64,000 nucleotides of DNA from Vandiemenella viatica (GCA_031002005.1 JARYHS010008074.1:174802494-174866493); one strand, 5' to 3'; positions 1 to 11,890 are shown, numbered from the stretch's first letter. The notes: generated by a model from the sequence alone, not told the origin. Program-made: numbers and translations.

Positions 1-3000
1 ATGTTATTGTCAAACACAAACCATTTCTGCTTTCTCCATTTGCTGCATTCTTCGTCTTTAGCCTGTTCAATAGGTAACTCAGTTAATGAGGGTGGTTCTT
101 TACACTGTAAACTAATCTGATTTTTCTATTTAAACCATTCGCACTTTTGTGCAAAATTCCCAGTTTATGAACTACGTCATTCGTACTCTGAAAGTTGTAG
201 GGTCCATCGAATTAATCAGCTTGATGGATCTTTGAGATTAAGCATCCATTTCAATGAAAAATGGTCTGTTACGATCATGAATTTTCTCCCGTAAAGATAA
301 TAATGGAACTGTTTGACACTCCAAATCACAGATAACAGTTCTTTTTTTGTGATCGTGTAATTGATTTCTGGTTAGGTTAATTGATGAGATATGAATGCTA
401 CTGGTTTTTCTTCACCATCTATTACTTGCGATAGCACAGAACCAAGGGCAAAATTTGATGCGCCTGTGGCAAGGACAAAAGGTTTACTGAAATCAGGAAA
501 TATTAGAATTGGATTACGGGTAAGGGATTTTTTCAAAATATTCGTGGCTTCCTCACACTCATTCGTCCATTCCTCACACTGATTCGTCCCTTCAAATTTG
601 TCTCCTTTTCTTAACAGTTTCGTCAATGGTTTGGCCTTATGGGCATTATTTTGGATAAATTTTCTATAGTAATTTGCAAGCCCTAAGAAAGATTGCAATT
701 CTTTCACACAGATGGGTGTTGGAATTTTTTTTTACTGCTTCAACAAGCCTTGGATATAGTTTAAGTCCATCTATGGTGATGTGAAAACCTAAATATTCTA
801 AATCCAACACTGCAAAATTGCAATTTTCAAGTGATAAAGTTAAATGAGCCTGATTCAACCATTCGAATACAGATCTTAGGCTTTGGATATGCTCTTCCAT
901 GGTTTTTGAAAATATTATGACGTCATCTAAATATAAAAGAGTTGAAAATTGTTTTAATCCTTGTAAAACCCCATCTAAGAGTCCCTGAAAGGTCGTGGGA
1001 CCGTTTTTCAACCTGAAGGGCAAAAGCAACTATTTGTAATGGCCATTAGGGACATTAAGGGCTGTTTTTGGAATGTAATCTTCATGTACTTTTACTTGGT
1101 GATAACCACTGCGTAAATTTAGGTTCGTAAAATATTTGCAATTTCCTAAATAGTCTACAGTTTGAAGGTAAACGATACATGTCATGACTGTTACTCCATT
1201 TAAAGCACTGTTATCAACACAAAACCTGAATTTTGTCTCTCCATTTTGACTCTTTTTAGGTACAAGCACAATCAGTGAGGCCCAGGGACTAGTACTAGGC
1301 CTAATAATTTGTCTTTTAGTGGTTGGTCAATGAATTCATCTACAAGTTGCCTCTGATGAAATGGAAGCCTATATTCTTTCTTATAAATGGGAGTGGCTTC
1401 GTCTGTTAGGATTCTGTGTTTCACTAAATCTGTTGCAGGAAATTTACTGTTTGATGTAAATAATTCCCTAAATTCATTTAACAAACTTTCCATTTTCTCC
1501 CTTTCCTTAGGTGGCAAATGTTTAATTTTATCTTTAAAAAGAATATCTTCCTCCCTTTGTACATTATACAATTTTTTTCCTTCAATAGTTCATTATCAGT
1601 GAAATTACAGAAAATACTACTTGCTAATTCCTTTTCTCTTTAAATTCCTATTTTTCAATTTTATGTCCATCGGGTATTACAACATCACTTTCACCAAAAT
1701 TTTCAACTGACACAGGTATGTATTTTATTCCATTAATTACTCACACTTTGCAAATGCTTCTTTTCATGTAACACTGATTAGAATCTAACCAACTGGATTG
1801 TTCTGGAAGGTCTACTAAAACTACTGAATTTTCATCACACTCTACATCATCTTTAATGGGTAAGTTCATAATTTTCCCTGAACCTTTTGGAACAGTTTCC
1901 ACGTTACTTAGACTGACGACAGATTTATAAGTCCATGTAGCTGGTAAATGTCGGTTCATGACTCCTTCGCTTATGCAAAGACTCTTTTTTTGAATCTGGG
2001 AATGACAAAGGTGGGTCTACGCTCTCGTGTTTCCTCAAAACAATTGTACGTTTCGTCACGTCAAGTATGGCATTATATTTATTTAGAAAATCCATCCCTA
2101 AAATTCCACTCTATCTTGGGTTCAGTTTATAAACAACTTAAGCAGTTGCATTATAAACACAATAATATATAGTTATATTCACATCTTTAATCCCAAAAGT
2201 ATCCATAATTGTATTTCTATTTAATCCCGTAATTCTGCAACCAGACTCTCTTAAATCATCGATACCACAAATATCTTCAGATCCCCTATCAGTAAGTAGC
2301 TTACATTGTTTTCCCTCAATATTTACTGTTACAATGAAATCTGCCAGTTTAGGGTTACTCTGACAAATAGTTACAGGTACCATTTTAATTCGGGGCGTGA
2401 CAATGTGGCTTTGCAAACCCCTTTTTCGTTTAACTTATTCTGTGAATTATTGATTCCACGCTGCCCCCCCATTTGATCTACTGAAACTTCTGTAATTTTT
2501 TGTACCATAATTCCTATCATTATTTCCTTGAAAACCTTGCTTATTTCCCATAAATGATCCATCACTCTTACTTTTATAATTATCTTTATTATTATCTTTA
2601 CTGTTATCTTTATCATTAGCTGCAGATAATATTTCTCTACTATCTCATAAATTCCCTTGTATAATAAGCTTTTCCATAATTACCTTGAAATCTACTATCA
2701 TCACTTCTTCGAAATCTTTCATAATTGCTGCTTTGAAATCTATCATCATTGTCAGAATGAAATCTTGCACTATTTCCTCCATAACATGTACTATTAGCAC
2801 CATGAAAATCACGAAAATCGTTATTTCAATGACATGTGATGTTGACATTAGAATTACAACATGCATTGTTAGTACTATGTTTACAAGATGTATTATTAGT
2901 ACATTTCCACCAACAGTTTTCAGATGTGTGACCTATTTTTTTGTAAATTCCACATTTTAATTCTTTTTTCGCATGAAAGACGCGTTTTTCAAGCCTCTCT

Positions 3001-3660
3001 TTTCGGTCATTTCTAGTCATATTCATCACTTGTTCGAAAGTTTGGACATGTTCTAAACCATCGGAAAATGTTTTTGTTTTCTGAAGACTTAAGTGTTTTG
3101 CAATATCACCGTCTTATCCCCCTAAAAATGCGTCAATGCACACATGTCAGCCTCATAACATTTCACTATATTTTTGTCCTCATTTCCCCCCAGCACATAT
3201 GGATTATTATTAATCATTTTAATCCTATCTTCTAATTGATCAAGTTCTTCCCCTGGCTTTCTCTTAATATTTCTTAGCTGCTCGCAATAGAATCTGGCTG
3301 TATGTTTCTTGGAAAAATGTCTTTCTGGTTCACCGCGCAACAACTCTATTAGTTTCAGCTTTTTTGCAATCCTCATGATAGATCACAAATTTCAAAGCTT
3401 CATCAGTTAGTTTTGTTTGTAAGAGTTAATTTCTCACTACTACTTAATTCTCCTAATTTAAAAAGATTGTGAAGTCTAATCACAAACTCATTTATTGATT
3501 CATTAGGCTTTCCCCCAAAAGAAACTGAACTCATCATCACTGCATTGTAAGCTCTGTTATTAGAAACTTGAGAATAGGGGACCGAAAAAATTTTCAGAAA
3601 GTGTTTTAAATTGTCCCTTGCGGATATATTGAAATACCTTCTGGTATTTAATGATTAATC
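1..3660 (-). mobile_element. Ty3/gypsy LTR retrotransposon relic (gag-pol, integrase off edge)
   Basis: Read on the minus strand, the order is gag, protease, RT, RNase H. Gag (about 3660-2830) ends in a CCHC-like zinc knuckle near 2960 whose second Cys is Tyr. The aspartic protease (about 2416-2200) has LTDRGS where LVDTGS is usual. RT (about 1571-720) is split over several frames and keeps YLDDVIIFS at about 930. RNase H begins with a FLGLANYYRKFI stretch at about 690-640 and continues past position 1. Integrase and the 3' LTR must lie left of the window. Several frameshifts and stops break every domain, so it cannot be active. TGGCGCC at 3960-3966 could be a primer-binding site, but I could not delimit an LTR. 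Domain calls come from recognised family motifs. Confidence 0.9.
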
Positions 3661-5066
3661 TTATGATTTTTATTAATGAAACTTCTTATTAATTTGTCAA
3701 TTTTAGTTATCTTTATCAAGGGTACTTTCAAACGCTATGACTTTAGATCTTTGAAAAAGAAATACAATAAAAGTTAATTATTTGAACATCTGAAATCAGA
3801 CATTTATTTTAGCCAGATATTAACATTACAAGATGACAAAATTAGTATGTTTATAACAGATTAAAATCCCCACAAAGTATTACGACAAAAGATTACAAAA
3901 TATTTGATTATTAAAAAACGGGAAACATGAACCCACACAAGAAACATTACTTATTGTTATGGCGCCAACTAATCTCAGTTCAATTATTGTTCGAGCAGAG
4001 AATTACTTCGATAGCGTTAGCTAAAAGGGGCGCAACAGGTTATAGTAAGAAACCTACTGATATGCAGTGTCACGAACCACAAAACAAAAGAAAACGTGAC
4101 TGGCACAGTTCCGCCAGCCGTCTTGCAACTCCACGCGTTTGCAGGCCACCACGTGCTCCAGGCGAGTCCTGGAATGCCGCCTCCCTGTCCCACGCAATTC
4201 CGCGGCAGCACCCTTCCATATTGGAGACACTCGACGCGGTAGATACATAAAACAGTAAGTGTAGCAACATATAGTCAGGTTAAACTGCCATTTACGCTAC
4301 GGTGGCTGTCCATATATCTCCACGCGTACAAACTCTCACGCTGTTTTTATTCTTATCGTCATATTAATAGAATGTAGTACACCCGAATGTATGATTGTAC
4401 TACAATATTTAGCCAAGAAAAATAGTAACTTATTTAAATAAAGCTGTGTAAGTACATAAAACCACGTGTAAATGTTAAACTGTTTAAATTCCCATGAACT
4501 CGGTATATCACGAGATCTCGTCGCGCATGACGTCATATCTGTCTAAAGCTACTTGACCCACGACTTGTTATTCCAGCAGTATTAAGTGATTTTAAGCGTT
4601 TCATGAAATTACAGTTGTCATGAAACGAAAGACATATCGTTGGTGCGTAGTACGAGTACTTCTAGATCTTCTCCAGACAATTACTTGTTTTGTGTTTCGG
4701 GCACACCTTGCACTTGATAGTAACCGAATCATGATGAAGTTATGCATATCCTATGGCATCATCACCATAGGACTGTCTCTGTGATCTAAAAATACAAGAA
4801 ATCAGAACTTTAAGTCTCATAGATATGTACTAATACATAAAAACCACACGACATTCATAACAAAGATTAGTCCATTTGCACTCGGTATGTTTTCTTTTAT
4901 TTCAAAATAGTTGTAATAAAGGATGTTCGCCGGGATACCCTACCCACTGCTATATAGCACTACAATGAAGAAACTGCACGCGGCGAGCAATCGGCCAGCT
5001 TCCCACATAGTTCGGTCGTCAACTGCGGAACTACTTAGAAATAATTATCAAATTCATGTATAAGTA
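3661..5066. other. No recognisable gene; possible gypsy leader/LTR
   Basis: AT-rich sequence between the gypsy relic and mariner 1. A more GC-rich stretch at about 4030-4250 gives overlapping open frames in three registers, with no family motif in any of them. It may include the leader and 5' LTR of the minus-strand gypsy relic, but no paired LTR is available for comparison. Confidence 0.4.
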
Positions 5067-5888
5067 CGAGGGTGAGTCAAATATAAACCTTAAATTTGTA
5101 ATAAAAAATCAAAATTTCACGCCGTTATCCTGTAAGTTGGTAAGCATGCTACAAGCAGCGTGCAGAATGGCCTGTAGGTGGCAGCATAGTGCAGATGCAC
5201 AAATACTGTCGCATTATCAGTATAAAGATGGCTGACCCACTTGAGACTTGCACCAGGGAAGAACAGCATTCTGTTATTCAGTTTTTGAGTAGCGAAGGTG
5301 TGAAACCTATTGAAATTCATCAAAGAATGAAGGTTCTGTACGGTGATGCATATTTGTCACAGCTGCAAGTCTACGAATGGAGTAGGAAGTTCGCAGATGG
5401 TGTGACTTCAGTGGAAGATGCTCCTCGTCCAGGTCAGGCACAACCAGTTGTGACTCCACAGAACATTGCAGCAGTTGAAGCCATAGTGATGGAAAACTGC
5501 CGAGTGACACTGAATGGCATTGCAGCATGTTTAAAGATTAGTCATGGCTCAGCACACCACATTGTGCATGATGTGCTCCAGTTTCACAAAGTGTCTGCAA
5601 GATGGGTTCCACGGCAGCTGACTCCTGAAATGAGAGAACGACGTTTTGATGCTTGTGTAGAACTTCTTCGGCGCTTTGAACGAGAAGGTGATGGCTTCCT
5701 TGCAAGAATTATTACTGGGGACGAAACCTGGGTTCACTTCCACCAACCGGAAACGAAGGGAGTGAGCAAGGAATGGCGCCATTTCTCCACACCAAAACCA
5801 AAGAAGTTTCGAACAGAATCATCAGCAGGGAAGGTTATGCTGACTCTCTTTTGGGATGAAAAAGGAGTCATATTTTGTCCAGAAGTCA
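5067..5888 (+). mobile_element. mariner transposon, 3' half missing
   Basis: The left end follows a TA (5065-5066) and reads CGAGGGTGAGTCAAATATAA, a mariner-type terminal repeat. The reading frame starts at ATG 5228 (MADPLETC) and stays open to about 5885. It covers the two N-terminal helix-turn-helix regions and the first catalytic block, ITGDETWVH (first Asp of the DD34D triad). The QDN and SPDLAPSD blocks and the right TIR are absent. The sequence switches abruptly at about 5880-5890 to the 3' end of a minus-strand LINE. The surviving half has no internal stop, so it may be relatively young, or the truncation may be recent. Confidence 0.9.
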
Positions 5889-6613
5889 TTGTAAGAATAT
5901 TGAGTTTTTTTTAAAGAGTTGTCTGCAAGAAGTTCTTGGTTTTACCCTACACAGCATCCTCCATACTATGAAAACTTTTTTACTTTGTGAAGAGTTTCCC
6001 CCAAAAAAATTACGCCTTATGACGTCACTGAATGAAAATATGAGAAGTACACCTGTTTCGTTAATTCTAGATCTGTTGTGGGAGAAAGTGTTCGTATTAC
6101 AAAGTTTTGGCACTACTTAACTTCTTCAGCAGTGAACTGATATGTTCGTCCCAATAGGGTTTCTCATCTATTTTACTATCAAGGAATTTTATACTCTTTG
6201 TTTCTAAGAGTGTGTCATTTTTTTAGTTGATATGTAAATCCAGCTGTGCATTATTTTTTGTTTATACCTAACATAATGTGTGTGTGTGTGTATTTTTTTT
6301 TGTTTTGAAAATTTAATTTTAATGAATTTGCCTTAAACCAATTTACTGCTTCACTAAGTACTTCATTTACATTAAATTCTAGGTTACTGTTTGGTATTTT
6401 TCTCACAGTCAGGTTAGTGTCATCTGCAAATAAAACACTCTTAACTTTGTCAGATAAGTTTCCAGGATGGTTGTTGATGAGTAACAAAAAGAGGAGGGGT
6501 CCTAGGACAGAACCTTGTGGAATTCCATGTTTTATTTTCTCCCAGTCTGTTGAAGCATTTTTACTTATTTTATAATAAAAAATGGGAAATTTTTTCATTT
6601 TTGCCTTGAACAT

Positions 6614-6890
6614 TTTTCCGGCCCGCGAGATTCATCACACTTTTACAAAATATTTTTTATATTTCATTTTTAGTGTTATATATTTCTTTAAAATGTGCAT
6701 TTAGTATCGTTGTTATTATATTATCTATGAATACATATAAGAATAACAGTAAACACGATAATAACTCATGTTTCATTATTCACTCCCAAAAAATGTCTCT
6801 AGTGGGAATAAATAATTTTATATGCGGCCCGCGAAGTTATGATGCACTTCCAAAGTGGACCGCAAGATCATTTTGGTTTGCCACCCCTGA
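6614..6890. mobile_element. hAT-like non-autonomous fragment nested in the LINE
   Basis: The LINE reading frame is lost between its DLAKAFNCVN block (about 6990) and its FPIFYYKIS block (about 6570). The intervening sequence ends in GTTTGCCACCCCTG at 6877-6890, whose reverse complement CAGGGGTGGCAAAC is a typical hAT terminus. GCGGCCCGCGA-like words occur near both edges (about 6619 and 6824), as in many hAT ends. The second CAGGGG end is missing, so this is a partial copy. The interior is AT-rich and non-coding. Confidence 0.6.
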
Positions 6891-8149
6891 TTTAAACCAT
6901 TTACCTGCAGTTTCATAAATATCATAGTATTCAATTTTTTCAAGAGAAATTCATAATTTACACAGTTAAATGCTTTTGCAAGATCACAAAATATTCTTGC
7001 AGTGCTCATTTTATTATTCAGTTCCTCAAATGTGTTATTAAAAAAGAATATATAGCCATTTCAATGGATTATCCTTTTTGGAACCCAAATTGTGAATTAG
7101 TGGGGATATTATAGTGTGAAACATGTTTTATTACTCTACAATACATGACTTTTTCAAAAATCTTTGAGAATCCTGGAAGTAATGAAATGGGACAATAGTT
7201 ATCTACACATGTTGCTTCTCCTTTCTTAAATAACAGTTTTACAATGGCATATTTTAGTCTATTTGGAAACACACCTTGCATTAAGGATTCATTACAAAGG
7301 TGGGCAAGTACATGATTGATACAATCTGAACATTTTTTCAGTAATTTACTTGAAATATTGTCATAGCTGTAAGAATGTTTAGGTTTCATTTGTTTCGTGA
7401 GTTTAATTAGTTTATTTATTTCTGAGAATGTTACTGGTGTAATTGCATCGCCACAAATCTATTTTGGAAAGCAGTCTGAAGAAGTCTTAGGTCACTATGT
7501 GGGGATTGCTTTTTTGTGCCTAATTTCTATACAACTGAATTAAAATGTTTTGTTAAATTTTTCACAAACTTCCCCTAATTCACTATACGCAGATTCATTT
7601 TGTTCTATTTTTATGTCTTTAGAGTGATTTACAGATTTTCCTGTTTCAGTTTTTATTATATTCCATATAGTTTTCATGTTATTGCCTGAATTCTCTATTT
7701 TCACTGATATACCTGTTCTTGGCCTTTCTTACTATATTTCTTATTATTTTAGAATAAAGTTTATAATGTGCTTTCAGTGTATAGTTATATGATTATCTTA
7801 CTTTTAAGTAAAGGTCCCTTTTTGTTTTACTAAATTCAAACCCTTTGTTGTTTCTGGACTTGATACATAACATCTGAGCATCATGATCTGAGATATCATT
7901 TATTATTGTAAGTATGTTGTAATTACTGTACTGAGAAATGTCCACAAAAAACATTATCAATTGCAGTCCAGCTATTATTTTGTATTCTTAAAGGGTAATT
8001 TACAAGTGCCGTTAAGTTAAAAGGCTTCCATATCTAGTCTCTCATTACTGTGACTGAGAAAGTCAACATTAAAATCTCTACATAAAACTATTTATTTTTA
8101 TTTGTGAAACATAGTAGAAAAGACTCAACTGAGATAAAAACAGTTTGAA

Positions 8150-8290
8150 TTTTTCTGAGGCGGGCCCTGTATATTGCCTTCACCATAAGATGGCAACAGA
8201 AATATTGTGTGAAAACACTCTGCTCACTCGGCTAGTTACCCGAGGAGAATATTTTAATTCTCAATGCCGAGAGAAACTTCGATCATATGT
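8150..8290 (+). mobile_element. Short insertion in LINE endonuclease, possibly a PLE 3' tail
   Basis: The LINE frame GGVAIFVKNNIQ (minus, about 8370-8330) is not continued in sequence until about 8150. The gap carries CTCGG-ctagtta-CCCGAG (8226-8243), a strong short hairpin, plus GAAATATTGTGTGAAAACAC. The latter resembles CGAAATATCGTGTATACACA at the 3' end of the PLE near 16574. I infer a 5'-truncated Penelope-like tail. Boundaries are approximate, and diverged LINE sequence is an alternative. Confidence 0.4.
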
Positions 8291-8778
8291 ATTCAAAGTG
8301 TTGTTATATATGATACTTACTTACAACTACACTGTTGCATTGAATATTATTTTTAACAAAAATGGCAACTCCCCCTTTCTAAAATTTACATTTACAGAAG
8401 TGAGATCTTAGTTTATAATTTGGAATGGACAGTTGAGATATTCCTGTGTCAGACAAATGATGTCCGGATATGCACAAAACATTTACATTAAAATTTCTGG
8501 AATTTTGAATCTCTTCTAGGCATAAGGTAATGTCATCAATATTACTAAATATTCTTCTTATATTTTGATGGAGAATAGTGGTATGAACACTTTGATTCAA
8601 TGACTTTGAATTGTTTATTTTATTAGTATGTACTAGCATGTCAGTTGGAATTTCTAATTTCAGTAAGTTTTGATCAGCAGAGACATTAATTTCTTTTAGA
8701 CATCTTAAACATCTATTTTCTTTTTTTACCCTAAAAAAAAGGCCATGAATTAACACAACTTATAACAGGAATACCTGT

Positions 8779-9577
8779 TTAACTCACCTGGCATCCCCTG
8801 ATCTCATCAGCAATAAGAAGCAAAAGCTTTCTTTTACCTCTGAAATTCAGATGGAGTCCATGGCTAGTATAATTATCCCTACCAATGCAGGCCACATCTA
8901 TCAAACCATTGTGTGAATTTGCTGGCTGCGAGAGAACCCTTTCCAATGATGCATTTGGACTCCTTATGTTATGCCACATCCAGGTTTTATCATAAAGCTC
9001 AAGCAAACCCACAAATCTCACATTCGTCTGTCGTGTGTTCCTGGAAATGTAAGCAGTGTCATCCTCATTTGAATAATTGAGGTCCTTATCAAGACTATTT
9101 CCTGGTCCCCCCACAATTACAATACAATCTTCCTCTGATAAATCTTTCCCTAGGTCTTCAATGTTTGCTACTACCCTTCCAAGATCTGCATTTGGTTTGA
9201 AAATACTGCAGACTTCATTATCTGGTCCCAAGTGAGACTGAACCATCTCACTGAATCCCCTCCCATGACTGCTTCCAAGTAACAGTACCTTCTTGTGTAT
9301 ACTTTTGTATACCCCCTGAAAAGTTCTCCCTTTTACTTTACAAAATCCCAAATTGTTCAGCGCCCTAAAGCAACAACAACAATAACAACAACAAATTGTT
9401 CAGTTTAACCTTACAGTCCTCAAAGCCACCATCCAGATCCTGCAATGGCCGAAACGCATTGGATGTCTGTAAATCATCAGACAGATAGCATCTCCTACCT
9501 CTCCTGTCAGAGCTGACTTCTTTCCACTCACTGTTCTGCCTAAGCTTAAGAACAGAGTTTTCTACCTTCAGAGCCAT
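8779..9577 (-). pseudogene. LINE ORF1 with SGNH-hydrolase-like domain, frame broken by a 43-bp insertion
   Basis: The frame 9351-8779 (190 codons) contains VLLLGSSHGRGF near its N-terminus, matching the GDSH nucleophile block of SGNH esterases. Near its C-terminus is SHGLHLNFRGKRKL, matching the catalytic His block. A central IVIVGGPGNSLD is consistent with the oxyanion/Gly block. CR1-type LINE ORF1 proteins are known to carry esterase-like domains. The upstream frame 9577-9365 (MALKVENSVLKLRQNSEW) is its N-terminal part and ends in a run of leucines encoded by the inserted CAA-rich sequence. Removing 43 bases aligns the two frames. Catalytic Ser and His are retained; activity is not implied. 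Confidence 0.75.
9361..9391 (+). mobile_element. Very short 5'-truncated retroposon tail with 12-bp target duplication
   Basis: CAAATTGTTCAG occurs at 9349-9360 and again at 9392-9403. Between them lies CGCCCTAAAG followed by (CAA)n-rich sequence. This is what a retroposon leaves when reverse transcription stops just after the tail. The insertion causes the frameshift in the LINE ORF1 described above. Confidence 0.8.
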
Positions 9578-9790
9578 TAAATCCCTCTCTGCAGATGCCA
9601 GATATGACTAGAACTCCAGAATCCACTGCTCATGATCATTAGTTCTGCAGGAGTGACAGTTCCAGGAAATACTGAATTAAGAGTAACTGTTAGCAACATT
9701 GCTGCACCCCCAGTGAAACCAGCACCAGCAGTTCCAGCACATCACCCCTTCTCTTATTAATCTTCGGCAATATCCACACTTAATATCCAT

Positions 9791-10429
9791 TATGATACTT
9801 TCAGAAAAACTTAAGAACTTAGAAGGAAAAAACTTTAAAATGTTTATTTTTTAAACTACTTAAGAACTTAGGAGAAAAACTTTAAAACATTTACTTTTTA
9901 ATTAACTACTTGTATATCAGTTGCCAAAGAAAATCAAAAGTAGGCTTCTATGAAAAATGCTATGTAAATCACTCGAAACTTTTCCGAAATGTGAATTACA
10001 ACACGTATCAACTACAAGACTTACAGCAAAACAACACATATGATATCAAAATAACTCTTTAAACAATTACAATGAAATTTGACACCCTAGAACTCTGATT
10101 CAGATCAGTCTTGATGAAATAAATATTTACCCTATGAAAGGATGAAAAATTTCCCAACCAATTTACTCTAATTTACAGAATTAGCTGACCATTTCTAAAT
10201 TCCATCTCCCCAAACTAGTAAATTCAAACAGATATATCTGAAAATGAATTTACACATTGGAGTAATCAAGTTTTATGGTTTATGCATTTCATCAGAAGAT
10301 AATTTCTTCATATTCATTAAAAATATGCTTCTTTTACAAATAAAAATTAGAAACTGGATATTGCAAATAATCATATATATTATTTCTATAAGGTATTTTT
10401 TAGTCACAAGCCTGTATCTTCATTCATCA
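9791..10429. other. No recognisable gene
   Basis: AT-rich sequence between the 5' end of the minus-strand LINE and the tandem array. A near-duplicate ACTTAAGAACTTAG-like word with AAAACTTTAAAA recurs at about 9808-9900. I see no coding signal. Confidence 0.5.
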
Positions 10430-11890
10430 TTAACCTAAATCAATGAATGAGGTGTCATTTTAAAGCATATGGTCTCCACTTTGGTCACATCATATTTTAA
10501 GGAATGAAGTTTTCGGAATTCGACCCTTAAAGGGCAAAAATGTCAACATTTCTAAAATGCTGTTTTCTGTGTTACAAGTCATTTATCTCCCTGGATACCT
10601 AACTGAAATCGTTTAATGAAGTATCATTTTAAAGATTAAGATCTCCGCTTTAGTGACGTCATATATTAAGAGAGAAATTTTTTGGAATTCGACCCTTAAA
10701 GGGCAAAAGTATCAATATTTTTGCAATGCGGTTTTGTGTCATGAGCGATTTATCTCCCTTAATATCTAACCGAAATAGATAAATTAGGTATCATATTAAA
10801 GACTGAGGTTTCCGCCGTGGTAACATTATATTTTAAGAAAGGAATTTTTCTTAATTCGACCCTTAAAGGGCAAAAATGTCAATTTTTCTAAAATGTGTTT
10901 TTTGGGTCTGGAGCCACTTATCTCCATGGATATCTAACCAAAATCGATAAATGAAGTATGATTATGAGGAGTAATGTCTCAGCTTTGTGACATCATATTT
11001 TAAGAAAGGATGTTTTTGGAATTCAACTTTTAAAGGGAAAAAGAATATTTTTTTCAAAAATGCATTTTTGTGTCACGAGCGATTTATCTCCCTTAATATC
11101 TAACCGTTATAGATAAATGAGATATCATATTGAAGACTAAGGTCTCCGCCATGGTAACATTATATTTTAAGAAAGGAATTTTTCGTAATTCGAACCTTAA
11201 AGGGCAAAAATGTCAATTTTTCTAAAATGCGTTTTTTGTATCTCGAGCCATTTATCTTCCTTGACAATTAAACAAAATTGATAAACGAGGTATCATTTTA
11301 AAGACTGATATCTTCGTAATGTTTTCGGTTCCGTTACTACATTTTAAGAAAAAAATTTTTAAAAATTCTAACCTTAGAGGGCAAAAGTATTAATATTTTT
11401 ACAATGCATTTTTCTGTCACCAGTTATTTATTTCCCGTGATACCTAGCCTAAATCAATAAATGAGGTATCTATTTAAATATTAAAATTAAACTATCCGCT
11501 ATTGTCACATCATATTTTAATAAAAAACCTTCTGCAAATTCAACCTTTAAGGGCCAAAAATATGATCATTTCTCTGTCTTTCTTTTTTCTTTTTTTTTTT
11601 TCCTTCGCATGATAACTAACCGAAATCGATAAATGAGGTATTTTAAAAACCAAGGTGGCTGCTTTGGTTACACCATATTTTATAAAAGGATTTTTTTGGA
11701 ATTCGTCCCTTAAAGGGCAAAAGTATCATTATTTATACATCGTGTTTTTTTTTTAATTACAAGCCATTTATCTTCTTTGATACCTAGCCGAAATCGATAA
11801 ATGACATGTCGTTTTAATAATTAAGGTCTCCAGCTAGATAAAATCATAAATTAAGAAAGAATTTTTCGGAATTTTGTGCTTAAAGTGATA
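10430..11890 (+). repeat. Tandem repeat array, about nine units of about 169 bp
   Basis: A conserved word, GACCCTTAAAGGGCAAAA, recurs with slight changes at about 10522, 10691, 10858, 11025, 11192, 11370, 11542, 11705 and 11876. Spacings are 169, 167, 167, 167, 178, 172, 163 and 171. Each unit also carries AATCGATAAATGAGGTATCA and a CATCATATTTTAAGAAAGGA block. CCCTTAAAGGG is an 11-base palindrome around a central A. The units are diverged from each other, so the array is old. No open frame runs through it. It may be a small satellite block or the internal array of an unrecognised element. Confidence 0.9.

Larger units (their letters stand above)
5889..9790 (-). mobile_element. CR1/Jockey-group LINE (ORF1, endonuclease, RT), decayed
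   Basis: Minus-strand non-LTR retrotransposon. ORF1 lies at 9577-8779 (separate entry). The apurinic-type endonuclease starts near 8590 (LHQNIRRIFS) and includes LCISGHHLSDTGISQLSIPNY. RT N-terminal motifs at 7389-7069 include ISLLPGFSKIFEKVMY and QFGFQKG. The RT core at about 6540-6400 has IPQGSVLGPLLF and FADD. The C-terminal segment at about 6240-5890 has KPYWDEHISSLLKKLSSA, followed by KPRTSCRQLFKK. Stops and frameshifts occur throughout. It is interrupted at about 6614-6890 and probably 8150-8290. Clade assignment is by motif style only. Confidence 0.85.

Noticed and set aside
4017..4270. Overlapping open frames on both strands
   Set aside because: Three registers are open at once over a GC-richer patch, with no family motif in any; best explained by low stop frequency.
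10430..11890. CRISPR array
   Set aside because: Regular spacing, but whole units are related and there are no distinct spacers; the DNA is eukaryotic and the unit is 169 bp.
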